From: Berberis thunbergii
Taxonomy: Eukaryota; Streptophyta; Magnoliopsida; Ranunculales; Berberidaceae
Length of the DNA: 64,000 nucleotides
Reading direction: 5' to 3'
Assembly (NCBI GenBank): GCA_003290165.1
Contig: QNQO01000806.1
Span: 434,001 to 498,000 of the forward strand
Shown here piece after piece: positions 1 to 11,688 of the stretch. The number at the start of each line of letters is the position of its first letter. Positions within the stretch are counted from its first letter, which is position 1. The notes beneath the pieces are model-generated. The model searched no databases. It worked only from the letters and a program-made list of their open reading frames with translations, and was not told the origin of the DNA. The position numbers and the translations under genes were made by a program.

Positions 1-1885
1 GCCTGCTTGGAATTTATTGACGAGGTAAAATTTCCATTTGGATTTACTTTTACTTGGGGTGTTAAAACATTTGTTGTTTCAAGCATTAAAAACAGGATTT
101 GGTAAAATTAAGAGTATTTTTATTTAAGTGAAACTTTCAATACAATCATCTATGTCAGCATATTGTTGCATTGCGATCAATGCACACCTAGATAATCACA
201 CTTGAATAATCAACTTCTAAGCTTTGTTTCGAATCTCTGTGAGGATGCCTGCTTCTATTCATAGTGCACTTTCCTTCATGTGCATAAGCCAGATTTTCAT
301 TTTCTATGTCAGGTAGTACATTATACACACAATTCTTAATCTACTTCAGTGTATTGTACTCAGTATAAATTTATGTTCCCTAAGTTGATGGAAGCTTTCA
401 TTTATTCTAGATGTTCTTCCCTAGTCATGCTGGTACTAGATTTGCCACTAACATAACCGTGCATTGCCACATTTTAAATCTTAGCTCTAAGTTATCCTAC
501 CTAATTCACAGTTGCAAGTCCACCACGAAACGTTTTTGGGTGCTATTTCAGCAATGATACTGGCACCTGTTAGATCAGTTAGTGATCTGATCAGATAATA
601 TTCTTACAAGTATCAATAATTCGATAAAAGATAAAAGTTAAACATTTTACAAACCACATAGGAGAAAACTCCAATTCCATATCAAAAGAGATTTTTTTTT
701 TTTTGAAGAGAAGAAAGAAGTAACAACATGTGTGGACAACAACATGACAAGAAGCAACTTTCCCCAGACACTGTTATCAATTTGGATCAGTAAGTGTTAT
801 GTATTATTGATGTCTGTTTGTTAGTTTTTTTCCTTACAATTTTTTTATTATTGATGGATGTGAGCTAATTGGGGGTGTTGTGGTTAAATGATAGTGGTGA
901 CTGACAATCGTCTTATCATCGTAGGGACTGGATCATCCCAACTGTTTCAGGCTGCACTTTTTTGCCCTTAATTAATCTGTTGACAAGCATAGAGGCATTT
1001 ACCTCCCGCTATGCCATTCAGTGCTTATTGTTTTATGGCTCCTTAGTGGTATGTTATAAACTAGTAATTCACTATCTGCTTTTCATTACCCAGATGGTCG
1101 TGTTAATGTTTTGTCTCATTAATCTAATCTTAATAGTGTGAAGTGATGAAATTGTCATTTGAACTCTTTTATCTACATTTATTCTAATCTTGAATTATAA
1201 CTTCACATGCAGCTGATCGTGGTCCCCTTTTTCTTTTTTGATACGGATGGATGGGACGAGAGGTTTACCACAGGGATCCAAAAGGAAATGTCACATATGT
1301 CCAATTCCTTTCCTATTGATATTGCAAGTATCGGGCCATCTTTTCCATCCTCCGAGGATTTGCAGTCCCATAGGTTCTTCCAATGAGCCTGGTAGCACTC
1401 CGATTGTTTCTTCTTTGGAGCTTGCGTCTTCTCAGATTATTTCTATACAGGGGACACTCAACCACGTAATCACTTACTCTTACATACCCATTGTCCCACT
1501 ATTAAATTCCTTTCTTCTGCTACTTTTAATACGATACAATAATTTTGGTACGCTATTTTGCAAAAGTTTGATAAAGGGATATGCTTCTATATTGAGAAAC
1601 CAGTCACAACTATGGTATGTGTTTGACTGTGATAGGTGCAAAGTCATATTGTCAAGCTCAGAAGACAGCTGAATTTGATAGATGGGCAGCCTCAACAGTT
1701 GAAGCCAATCACTGGTCAGTGACATAGCTTGATTCCTCTTGGTTTATGCCCTTAATCTTTGTATTTGAATGGATACATAAAGGAAAATCAATGTAAGTAC
1801 AGTGTCATGTTTATCCATGTTAATCTTCCAATAGTTGCCTATATTTTACATGCTTTCGTTATCTTACTAAGCAATGCATTTCTAG
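1..1885. other. No recognisable gene; a few short coding-like stretches
   Basis: AT-rich sequence with scattered stretches that look like old exons, for example around 925-1050, 1230-1370 (starting DGWDERFTTGIQKEM) and 1640-1720 (QKTAEFDRWAASTVEANHW). I could not assign any of them to a family. They probably belong to the same mosaic of captured fragments as the GDSL, exportin and starch synthase pieces downstream. Confidence 0.4.
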
Positions 1886-2594
1886 GTGACAAACTTGATC
1901 TTCCTAGACCACCAGCGTACCTGGATCCTTCATTGACTGAGGACATGATACTCGAAAATGGAGTAAATTATGCCTCAGGCGGTGGTGGAATCTTGAATGA
2001 AACTGGTGGAATGTTTGTAAGTTTCTGCTTACGATTTTTCTCTTTTTTATATTAATCTAAAATTTAGAAATAGTCTGATAGGAACAATTTTTTTGATAAT
2101 TCTCAGATAGAAAGGTTTCCCTTTCTAAGCAAATTGAGTTGTTTACTGGAACCCAACAACTAATACGAATGAAAATTGGAGACGAAGCAGCAGAGAAGTT
2201 CTTTCAAGGAGCAAATTACGTGGCTGTTTTAGGGAGCAATGATTTCATCAACAACTACTTACTACCCGTTTATAGAGATTCATGGACTCACACGGATACC
2301 AGTTTCGTCAAGTATTTGATGACAACTCTTGAAAGCAGACTCAGGGTAATCTAGTCATGTTTGATTCAGATGGTTTGGAGTTTGGGAAAGCCTACTCTTT
2401 ACTTAACTAGTATTGTTTAATTTTGCTTCATGCAGCTATTATATAATCTAGGCCGCACGACAATTGACCACATTCGGGCTAGGGCCAGTGGGTTATATTC
2501 CTCTTCAACGCATCTTAAGTACATCAGGAGGCTGCCAAGATAAACCAACAAGCTAGCATTGAGTTACAACAAAGCTTCAAGCAAGCTTCTGAAG
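1886..2594 (+). pseudogene. GDSL-type esterase/lipase gene fragment (three exons)
   Basis: GDSL lipases are usually secreted serine hydrolases acting on lipid esters. Three exons are visible: 1886-2016 (includes GVNYASGGGGILNETGG, the conserved block II region), about 2107-2345 (VLGSNDFINNYL, block III with the oxyanion Asn) and 2436-2594 (GLGPVGYIPLQRIL region). Introns have GT..AG borders. The first exon with the GDS motif and the C-terminal exon with the catalytic Asp/His are absent. There is a 1-nt frameshift near 2130 and further shifts in the third exon near 2460 and 2560. It is therefore a broken fragment, probably carried by the CACTA element. The family call is firm; the subfamily is not determined. 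Confidence 0.8.
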
Positions 2595-2683
2595 GTTTTC
2601 CCTATTGTTGTTTCTGCGATTGATTTATTGCATCTCTTTTTGTGCAAAATAATTGTGTGGGTATTTAGTTCTTTTGTCATTTC

Positions 2684-3110
2684 TTGCATGTGATTAGGGA
2701 GATGACTTCATCCTCGGTGTTTGCCCAGCCAGCTGCCCCTCTGGCTGGCTGGGCAGTCTTGTGTTGCAATCGGATGGGTCACTGCTGCTTCGGAAACAGG
2801 CTCTGGAACGGCTCTGCTGTTTGCGACAGCTGTTTGGCATGCAGTGGCGGTGTAGGCGATTCAGCTGCGAGGATCACAATGCGCGCAGGAACGAGGTGCA
2901 CTCAGCCTGGTTTCTGTCAGTTTCCATTGCGAGGCTGGCTGGACTGCATGTGCACTGAGCACATAGAAGCTGATAGGAGCTTTCAGCATGGGTCTCCCTT
3001 GTTTTGTACGTGCCCTTGGCACTGCAGGAGCGAGGAGACGCGTTCAGCAGGGAGCTGCTAGTGCATGTCGTTGTTTGCACGGTGCCGTTGGCGCTGCAGA
3101 AGCGAGGCAA
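2684..3110. other. GC-rich island of unknown origin
   Basis: About 430 bases much richer in G+C than the flanks, with a 125-residue open frame at 2684-3061 on the plus strand that matches no family I know. It contains short self-repeats such as the GCCAGCC/GGCTGGC palindromic cluster at 2725-2755. Composition unlike its neighbours suggests a separately captured segment, possibly from a gene 5' end or a GC-rich transposon. Confidence 0.35.
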
Positions 3111-3462
3111 TCAAAATTAGCAGAAGTCTGGCTTTTGTAATTCCTTTACATCAAGGTACTAATTTCATTTCACATTGTTACAATTGCTGCTTCTTTCTTG
3201 TTGATATTGTAGATATTGTAGATATTGCAAGAATCTTTCATGTAACTAAATTTTAATGCAAACTTATCTGCTCTGTCCAGCAATGATTTGTTATCATCTC
3301 ATCACCTGTTATTCCTTAACTAATTTTCATACCATTGTATAGCTTTTGTCCTTAATTATCCTTCAAACATTACAATTTTCTTGATGCGTGTGTCGATCTT
3401 TCCTGTGCAAATTTTTTTGCTACTCAGTTCATGTTTTACACTTTTAACTTCTTTCCATATTA

Positions 3463-3590
3463 AGGTTGGCAAGTCAATTCAACTCATTTCGGCATTTATA
3501 GGCGGCTTTGCGGTAGCATTTATAGGCGACTTTGTGGTAGGAGATGTGATTAATATTGTTTTTGCCATTGTAACCAGCTCCAAGTAAGTT
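3463..3590 (+). pseudogene. Possible ABC transporter B (MDR type) membrane-segment fragment
   Basis: The translation VGKSIQLISAFIGGFAVAFI resembles the stretch in plant ABCB/P-glycoprotein transporters that spans a transmembrane helix of the first membrane domain. A frame consistent with VVGD follows, but the rest diverges. Only this short piece is seen, with no nucleotide-binding domain, Walker motif or signature motif nearby. It lies between the GDSL and exportin fragments in the same orientation. The match is short and hydrophobic, so confidence is modest. Confidence 0.4.
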
Positions 3591-3702
3591 CCTACATTCT
3601 GCTCAATTTTCAAAAGCCACATCCCTCTTATTAATGTATTATAAGTCTGCAAAATTATATAAGCACCTTATGGACTACTCCAAGTATCTAGACATCATTC
3701 AG

Positions 3703-4309
3703 AGTTCTTGGCGACTATGCTAGGAATTTGCCTGATGCCAGGGAGTCAGAGGTCCTTTCACTTTTTGCCACAATTATAAACAAGTAAGCATATGTGCCAT
3801 TAAATGCTAAATGATTCACTTCCACTTTGGCATTTGATTATTCACGTGCCTTGTTATTCTTGCGTCTTATTAGTTTAGCATACATATGCCTCTTTTATTC
3901 TTGCCCTATGGAAGTATCGGTAACAATAGTGCGTAAATGTAGTAATTACTATTTATTTCATTTCTAAGTGAGCATTAGCTAAGTTTTGCCTATCTTACAC
4001 TAGGACCTAGTAGAAAAAGGATGAATGCTTATCTTTTTGACATGTCTTATGCAGGTATAAGGGGGTGATGACAGAGGATGTACCTCGTATATTTGAAGCC
4101 ATTTTTGAATAATGCACATGGGAGGTTAGTCTAGCTGTCCAAGTAACAATACTTGTTCATATCTCAATGTGTTTTTAACTTACATCTGATATTGGCAGAT
4201 GATCACAAAAAACTTCGAAGATTATCCTGAACATCGTCTGAAATTTTTTTCTTTGCTACGCGCCATTGCTACTCATTGTTTTCCAGCTTTGATAGTCTTG
4301 TCAAGTCAG
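3703..4309 (+). pseudogene. XPO1: Exportin-1 (XPO1/CRM1) gene fragment, three exons
   Basis: Exportin-1 carries leucine-rich NES cargo out of the nucleus with Ran-GTP. Three adjacent exons of its C-terminal HEAT-repeat region are readable with exact splice borders: 3703-3783 (ARESEVLSLFATIINK), 4055-4124 (YKGVMTEDVPRIFEAIFE) and 4199-4309 ([20 protein letters not shown], then [17 protein letters not shown]). An in-frame TAA follows IFE in the second exon, where the family has Q/E-C-T. About 87 of some 1075 residues are present. Introns are retained, so the piece was captured as genomic DNA rather than through cDNA. Confidence 0.85.
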
Positions 4310-5020
4310 GTTGGAATTCAGCCCTCTTCATTTTTTCCTTGTCAGTCTTGATGTTCATTTTTGCACACGTTGACCTTCATATTGTGATTTCCTTGCACAC
4401 TTGATGTTTGTTACAATTTTCAAAAGCATCTGATAAGCATTGTTTTTACAGGACCCCCCAGATATTCGTGTCAGTCCAATGCTGAACAAGGTGATGTGTG
4501 CTCGTTTGCATAATCTATTTATTTTAATGCTTATATTAAGACTCCTTTGTGAAATAGAAATGAATATATGAATGTATGACATTGCTACCTTTCTACTGGA
4601 AATGGTAAGTGCTTTGCTAATCTTGTGTCTTTTATGATATCCATTAGCTGTTTACTTAAAGTAAATATGAGGCTGCTATCTTATAATATTCATATAACTT
4701 AGAAAATTTAAAAGGACTTGCACACATTGGAATTTTTTGAAGTCCACAAGAAGGAAGAATCTGATTCTCTTCATGGATACATATATATTCAAAACAAACT
4801 ATTTTTTATTTTTTTTTCCTGCAATCTCCATGTAATCCCTGATCAAAGATTAAATGTTGCTGATATAAAAGTGTCTTTCACAGTGCCAACACTTTTCAGG
4901 CACCCTATAAATTTTTTTTAAGGATGAGCAGGGCAACTGTTGGCTAAAACTGCTTCCCTTGAAATTCATTTTTCTTATAAATGTTCTAGTTAGTTTTTTT
5001 TTATTTTTTTTATTTTGAAG

Positions 5021-6254
5021 GGTGGAAAAGGCCTTCACGCAACTCTGAATTCTTTCTCCAAAAAGTTTTGTGGAGTTCTCAATGGAATTGATACTGAGGC
5101 ATGGGATCCTTCTACTGATACTTCTCTTGAAGTTCAATATAATATTGATGATCTTCAAGGGAAAGCAGAAAACAAAGAAGCTCTGAGAAAGAATTTTAGA
5201 ACTCTCCTCTGCCAACTCTGGGCAGCCACTGGTAATCACTTTATGCCTTTCTCATACTTTTTTCATATCAGCCAATCAGTGATCATTGATCAGTGACCGA
5301 CACCGTGAGATAAAACCTCATGATTCTGTCACGAGGTTGAGCATCATATCACGATGATCAACACTGACCAAGCATAGGAAAGTGTTTGTAAACATCCATA
5401 AGAGCAGGTTATGTATGTCAGTGACAAGGCCTACAATCTAACTTTTAGATAAAGTTTCTGTATTTTTATATAGATAACGTTTCTACCAGTGTGGGTTTTT
5501 CATGGATTGAATCTTGTTCATGAATGTATTCTTAATGCAACTTTTTGCTGCTTTTTAATAGTGGATAAGCAGTTGATCATTCTTAAATTTTCACTATGTT
5601 CATACTTCTTACTTGAATTCTTTGATGTATGCTGAACTAGGTTGGGTGCATAACAAGGTTGGTTCCACAGAAGGGTGTCCATCTCATTAGGCATGCAATA
5701 TTTCGAACAATGGAGCTAGGAGGGCAGTTTGTTCTTTTAGGTTCAAGTCCTGACGAGCATATCCAAGTAATTTTCCCTTAAAGACTTCAGTTTGCATGTT
5801 TTCTACATTTCCTTTCAGTTGAGTTTGTAGTCTGGTTTCTTAATTTCATTAACAAAACCATTGTCCTTGTAGTGTTTTTGATGTAGACGATGAAACCATC
5901 CCACATCAGTTTCGCAATGTTTTTACATTTTTATCACCTGATGAGCAGGTAAGGATATCAGTTCCTCAATAATATATAGAGACTACTACTGATCTTTTCA
6001 CTTCATCATACTGCTGTAACTCAGACATACACATTTATTTTTACCATCACTCTGATCACCATTCCAATCATGTAAAGGGATTGAACGGCGCTTTGGAACG
6101 GGCATTCAGCTACTATACCAAGAAAAGTGAAGATTGGCAGCAGCTTGTTCAAAAGGATATGAAAATAGATTTCAGTTGGGAAACTTCTGCTGACCAGTAT
6201 GTTGAACTTTTTGAAAGTGACGTGAGCAGAGCAAGGGCGAGAAAACGTGTTTGA
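5021..6254 (+). pseudogene. SS4: Starch synthase 4 C-terminal fragment, four exons, one missing
   Basis: Soluble starch synthases add glucose from ADP-glucose to growing glucans in plastids (GT5 family); SS4 acts in granule initiation. Visible exons: 5021-5231 (GLHATLNSFSKKF, GKAENKEALRKNF), 5641-5766 (GCITRLVPQKGVHLIRHAI, GGQFVLLGSSPDEHIQ), 5873-5949 (FDVDDETIPHQFRNVFTFL) and 6078-6254, ending at the expected C terminus (QLVQKDMKIDFSWETSADQY) with its own stop codon. The exon between 5766 and 5873, which carries the second glucan/ADP-glucose-binding motif (the EPCGLTQ region), is lost, so no active enzyme can be made. The first exon also runs out of frame after GKAENKEAL. It lies in the same orientation as the exportin piece upstream. 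Confidence 0.85.
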
Positions 6255-6639
6255 TTCTTCTTCTCCACTATAGTTAGGCACAAAATTCAGTACAACATCC
6301 GTGCTCAGTGCCTCTTGACAGTAACTGGTTGACATCTCTCATGTGAGAATTTTTTTTTCTTTTCTCCGGTGACCACCCTTGTGGTAGTAACAAATTCAAC
6401 TACTGCAAGTCTTGAGCAGTTATTTCATGGATAGATTTCCATATACTGTTTTTCAAAACATGACTTCTATGTATAATGAATTTTTTTTAGTCATCCAATA
6501 TTTTCAGTCGATAATTGTTTGACATTAAAGCTAGTGTAGAAAAGAAGAAAAAACGTTTCTAGGATATATTGAAATGGGTGCTTTGTTTACTTATACTTTG
6601 ATGGTGAAAGTCATTTGATAGCAAAAAAAAAAAAAAAAA

Positions 6640-7050
6640 TTTGCCACGGTTTTAAACCGTGGCTAACTATTGCAACGGCTAAAAACCGTGGCTACTTTGC
6701 CACGGCTTATAACCGTGGCTAGGGTTAGCCACGGCTTAAAACCGTTGCTACTTAATTAGACACGGTTTAAAACCGTTGCTAGTATCTACACTTTGTCACG
6801 GCTTAAAACCGTAGCTATTTTTGCCACGGCTAAAAACCGTTGCTATTATTATTGCAACGGTTTATAACAATTGCTAATTGCTGAAAATCATGCCCCCCTT
6901 CAAGCATAAAACCGTTGCTACAATTTTAGCAACGGTTTATAGCCGTTACAAAGGATTTCGCGACGCCCTTGTAGTCCACGGCTCTTAGCCGTGGCAATGG
7001 CTTACGCCCACGGTATAGAACCGTTGCTAATGGGGGTTTTTGGTGTAGTG
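6640..7050. repeat. Subterminal array of palindromic repeats, CACTA right end
   Basis: Roughly fifteen degenerate units in which an arm such as GCCACGG or GCAACGG is followed by a 4-7 base AT-rich loop and its complement CCGTGGC or CCGTTGC. Units alternate with short spacers, and the array ends at the terminus near 7050. Subterminal repeats of this kind bind the transposase in characterised CACTA elements. The same motif family reappears at 63744-64000. A poly(A) run of about 17 bases precedes the array at 6624-6640. Confidence 0.85.
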
Positions 7051-8105
7051 TTTATTTACAATATGTGTTTTTTAATTTTATTTTGTCGGGCTGCAATGTA
7101 GACAGTTGAACTGCATCTTTATTATGAATAGTTTGCATGCTAGCTGCACTTGCCGCCATCCACTGTCCTTGTTTAGGCTGCAGTGATTTTCTTAGAAGAG
7201 TCTATTTTTTGGAGGATATGAGTTTCTATCAGGTCTCATATCAATGCATTAGAAGTTATGTTTATGTAGGCTTATAATATTACATATAAATTTTAGTTTT
7301 GTAGTCTCTCTTTGCAATCGTTGTCTTTAAGTTGTTAATTGTATTTGATTTAATTAGTTCTCAATTACGTTTATCTTCTTATGTACTGGTGTTTCTCCGA
7401 GCGCACCACACAACAAATGGTGGTCTCTTTTTTCTATGTCTCTCCTTGTGTATGAGACCACTGATGCTAGTCCTATTAGATTATAATGGATATTTGATGT
7501 TATTCTTTACATTGTAATACTTCTTAGCAACATGACAAAGTTGATTCTCTCTTTAGCTAGACATTTCTTCCCAACATAAATCTAGCTTATTTCCGATGCA
7601 GAGTTTATTGATTTTCCAAAATTGAGTTGTCAGCAAAGGTGCCTTGGTGGGCATTGTATTGGGAGCCATTTCTTGTTCAGTTACATTGACTGCAGTTGTT
7701 TCAATTTTGGTTATGAGAAGACACTTCAACAAACAACATGCAGTTTCAAGAAAACATCGATATGAGTATTACTAATGAAAGATTTTTCAAGTTTTCCAAT
7801 TTGCAAGTTAGTAAATTCCTTTACTAAATATGTAGTCTAAATCTAAAACATATGATGAAACACGCAAATACCCTTTACTAGTTTGGTTTATTGAATAATC
7901 CTTTTCAGTTTACTTGGTAGGAATTTCTGTAAAAAAAAACACATAATTTGTAATGCATTCGACTAATAAGCACCTCATATTGCATTTTAATATTAGTGTT
8001 TCACCTTGAGGCCCATTTTAAGGCCTACGCCTCCCTCATTTTTTCAAACCTTGGTTCAAGTTAGATGGTCTTTACTGGTACTTAAATAACTCGTGGGATA
8101 TATGT
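7051..8105. other. No gene seen
   Basis: AT-rich sequence outside the CACTA terminus. Only short chance reading frames are present. The segment at 7990-8050 contains degraded AG-rich text reading like old repeat sequence, but no terminal structure is visible. Confidence 0.4.
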
Positions 8106-8510
8106 TTGCAGGATTTCCATGCAAGTGGCCTGCAAAGTAGGAAGCTCTCTGTGGAGGATATCCGCAGCGCACCTCCATTATCTGGTTCTTTTTCAGAAGC
8201 TAACCAAGACAATCATGGTACACCACTGGATGGAGAGTCAGTTCGGTCCCCAATTACGAATGGACCAATTGCATCTGCGAGCATAAATAGTGCAGCTACT
8301 GCAAAGACTGATACTGAAAACAAAACTCTGGATCCCTCTGTTAGGTTCGTATGTTCTAGTTTTTTTTTTTTTTTTAGAAGAAGCCTTGAGTGAACTTGTT
8401 GGCAATAGATTGAGCTTTTATTATGCTCTATAGGAATGTGAATACTAGTGAAATTTCAAGTACAGTACCACCTCGGCGTCCTACATTCCATGCAAGGTAC
8501 ACCATATCTG
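8106..8510 (+). pseudogene. Exon-like fragments of an unidentified host gene
   Basis: A stretch after an AG acceptor near 8112 reads DFHASGLQSRKLSVEDIRS and continues as a serine/asparagine-rich, low-hydrophobicity chain to about 8343. A second piece at about 8434-8500 reads VNTSEISSTVPPRRPTFHAR. The composition (polar, S/P/N-rich) and splice-like borders suggest real exons from a disordered region of a regulatory protein. I do not recognise the family. A run of T at 8360-8378 interrupts the intron. Confidence 0.4.
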
Positions 8511-9189
8511 GATGTTTGGCAAGGACTTGTAGGTGTTGTTGAAACTACAAGGATGTGTACCACATCTCTTATTAGATTCAACAACATCCTAGCACAAGAG
8601 GGGCTGTCTCAAAGAGAGCAAAAAGTTGTAATTGCAGAAATTAGTCTGTGACATTAGCATTAAGAAACAAGTCCTTGTAAATTCTTTTAAATGACTCCAA
8701 CCTTTTGATTTTCTTGCAGGTAAGAAACTAATTAAGTACCTCCCACAATAATCTTATTTTCAGGAAGGGCTTTATATGTTTGATATAGGCTAGAATGATC
8801 TCGCTGGTGCATTTTATTCCAAATCAGAGGACCAACTAATTGCTTCGATTTCTAACATTTTGTTGGAATTTGATACCGGCGTTTAGGTAAGGTAAACTTC
8901 AACATAACCATCGCTCCTCTATCTGGCTTCACCTTTTTCATTTCTGTTGATTAGTTCGCTGAAACAATATAAGAAATTCCTTATTTGATTGCTCTTCCAG
9001 AAATTATATGATATCCTGATGCTTTGATTAAGCAATGGAAACTTTACTATTGAGCATGCTATGTACTCAAGTCTTATAATCTCTCAGTGTTTGGAGACTT
9101 GCTCATAAGGGTGATATTGTTTTGAAAAATGCCTAGTAAATTTTTCAAAAATTAAATGAGTGTTCAGTTTTTTGACATTTCCCATTTCA

Positions 9190-9410
9190 GATTACTTACT
9201 ATCTGCAAAAGATATGGAAGATAATGGGTATTGTACCAACCAACCAGGTACATGCTTTACTCCTGCAGATCATCTATTGAAGTACTTGGTTATAATTTCT
9301 TCATTTAACCTAATTATTTGACTTTTCTACTGCAGATTTTGTAAGTGAAACAATTGACAGAGGTACATGGGGGATAGTTGCTGAAATTCAAGGAAACAAT
9401 TGCATTGTAA
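9190..9410 (+). pseudogene. Two short exon-like fragments, unidentified
   Basis: DYLLSAKDMEDNGYCTNQP is read at about 9190-9247, just before GTACATG. FVSETIDRGTWGIVAEIQGN is read at 9336-9400, preceded by a CAG acceptor and followed by GTAAGTG. Splice borders and amino-acid composition look genuine, but I cannot name the family. Probably part of the captured-fragment mosaic. Confidence 0.35.
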
Positions 9411-9419
9411 GTGAAAACT

Positions 9420-10830
9420 CGACACTTTTTATCGGATTGCAATTCAAATACACAGTTGAAACCAGTTTTGATTATTACTTATATTCATTTATCTTATGAA
9501 TTCTTTAACCACATTATACAAGAGTATGCTTGTTTTGCTGATCAAAATTTTTCTAATGAACCTGAACATTTAAGCAGGACCTATAGATGTTTTTGTCATT
9601 TTGGCTTGAAACTAAAATGCAGAACGTATACATCTGATTGTGATTGATTAACAGAAATAATGCCAAGTCTGCAGCATGATTGGCCACACAATGTGCAGAA
9701 TTTGCTCAATCCTCATATTTGAGTAGAATTTTGCTTTTATAATCAGGAGCAATTAGGGTCCAAACACCTTAATAGGCCCCTATTCTAGGGTGTGATTTGG
9801 AGGTCCTAGAGTAGAAAGAGGCTTTTGTCAGTTTGTTTTTGGTTTTCTGTATGGGGAAGCCAAGGCATTCACTGGCCTTTATATGTGTATTGTAGAATGA
9901 CTGAGTTCTTTATAATTGTTTTGAGTATATTAGGGATAGGGTATAGTTATGTACCAAACTACCAATTTTTTATTGTAGCTTTTATAAAATTTTTCGTAAG
10001 CATACTTTGTATTTGCTGTGATACTTGATGCAGGCCGCTTGATTGTCAACTTGTTCTTTATTCTAACATGTTTATCTAATTGGCAGGTTTTTGTGACTAA
10101 AAATAGATAAGAGTTGACAGGTCAAATGGCTTACAAGCAAAACAGGAAGGTAGTTCTAAAGATATTTGATGATAATTAACAGTACATAGTCATATTACTG
10201 ATAGTGTACAAAAATCTCTTAGTGCTATTTGTTTCCTTTCTACCATGATATATTTGGACAACCACTAAATCCATTTTTAAGTTTTTTACAAAAACAGGAA
10301 GGTATTTGTGCGTGGCGTGTTGTTCATTGCTAATAAATTTTGTCAATATGAGCTTTATTTGGAAATTCTAACTTTAACTGGCTTGGCTGATAAGATTTAT
10401 CTTGTCGATTCAGAATGCAAGTGCTATATTTTGCAAGATGGTTTGCATGTTTACTGACTGTCCAACAGTAAATTGGAAAGATATATCACTACAAGAAAAG
10501 TCATCTTTTATAGCATATGTTTACTGACTGTCCAGTAGTATAATTCCCTATACTAGGAAAAGCAACACACACACCCTTTTTCAGAATAAGGGTGCTTATT
10601 GCCCTATTTAGGGGTATACTAGATTAAAAATGTTCCTATGGAACTTCAGGAGCTGTTCAATGCCTTAGGCTTTGGTATAGTCTATCAATCTCTTAGCTGT
10701 TGTGAGCTTCAACTACATTTTCCTTTTTCGTCTGTTCATTCTGTTCCGTAGTTTTGCAAAATGGCAATAGAACTAGCCACCCCCTGTAGCTTAGTTTTAA
10801 CTGATTTTAACATACTGATCATGGTTGTAG
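9420..10830. other. No gene seen
   Basis: AT-rich sequence with no readable domains. A CACTACAAGAAAAGTC string at 10489 looks like a CACTA left terminus. No partner terminus or 3-bp duplication was found, so it may be only a relic. Confidence 0.35.
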
Positions 10831-11688
10831 GAGGATCTATTCTTGGAGTGAAGTTTCTAGATCCCCTAGCTGGGCTTGTGGTATCAGGAATGATTCTAAA
10901 AGATAGAATTGAATCGGGATATCAGATGTGTGAATTCCTGTATTTTCCTGATATTTGTTATTAGTATCTATATTCATGTGTTCTTTTATGCACTTTGTAA
11001 AAAAAATAATCATAAATGACCCTAAAGGGGAAAATGTATAAGGCACTGTGTATGATATTCTATCAAGTTGTGAACCCATAAACGCTACTAAGAAATTAAT
11101 AGTTTTTATTGATTCACCGAATGCACTACTTAGTAATGTGAAGGACAAATGACAATTATGAGATTCGGCTTTATTATATCAAAGGTCCAGGCTTAGCCCA
11201 ACTTTGTTTCAATTTACCTATGGCTAAGGCCTTACAAATAATATTTCAGTTCTTTTGGGGGGCATAAATGAGTGTACCTATTGCTCTTTTATTCTACATC
11301 TGATTATTTTCATTTTAGTATTTTTTTTAGCTTTTTCTCAGTTTACCGCTAATTATATAATATTTAATGGGTTATTGTTAGGTTTAGTGTATATTTCGAA
11401 TTTTTACGCTTCAGCTGTAACAACTTATTCTCCAGCTTTTCTCTTTGAGGCACTCCATTAGTGCTGTTGTGCTCATTCTATGTGGCATTATGGTTGAACA
11501 TTGGGCGTTATTGGGTTTAGTTGTTGTTAGATGTGTTTAACCAGCTCAGCAGGAGGGTTTATGCGTATAGGTTCAACTAACATGTTCCTTGATTCATATT
11601 TAGTGTCATGGAATTGGTTGATGCTGGAGTTCCGCAGCCTCTTCTAGAACCTATGAAACAGACAATACTCTAAGTAGAAGGGGTCATG
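10831..11688 (+). pseudogene. Metal tolerance protein (cation diffusion facilitator) fragment
   Basis: CDF/MTP proteins export divalent metal ions from the cytosol in exchange for protons. Exon 1 (10831 to about 10925) reads GGSILGVKFLDPLAGLVVSG then MILKDRIESGYQ, matching the last transmembrane helices. Exon 2 (11604-11688) reads MELVDAGVPQPLLEPMKQTI, a stop codon, then VEGVM, at the start of the cytosolic C-terminal domain. The in-frame TAA replaces the usual Gln of the TILQVEGV motif. The intron of about 680 bases is kept. N-terminal helices with the HxxxD metal site are absent. An MTP7/MTPC-type parent is likely but not certain. Confidence 0.75.

Larger units (their letters stand above)
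1..7050 (+). mobile_element. CACTA transposon, right-hand part, carrying host gene fragments
   Basis: The right end is seen at 7036-7050: reading inward on the minus strand it starts CACTACACCAAAAACCCCC, a CACTA (En/Spm) terminus, with a subterminal array of short palindromes just inside (6640-7050). The same terminus in left orientation starts at 63744. I see no matching left terminus in 1-6600, so the element probably begins before the window. Inside are plus-strand exon fragments of at least three unrelated host genes with introns kept. No transposase is visible, so this would be a non-autonomous, gene-capturing member. The right end is well supported; the extent to the left is inference. 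Confidence 0.6.

Noticed and set aside
1238..1672. 144-residue open frame at 1238-1672
   Set aside because: The first part may contain an exon fragment, but the frame as a whole crosses apparent introns and matches nothing.
6640..7050. Regular short repeats with spacers that could be mistaken for a CRISPR-like array
   Set aside because: Units are degenerate palindromes of varying length with no fixed spacer size, in plant DNA, ending at a CACTA terminus.
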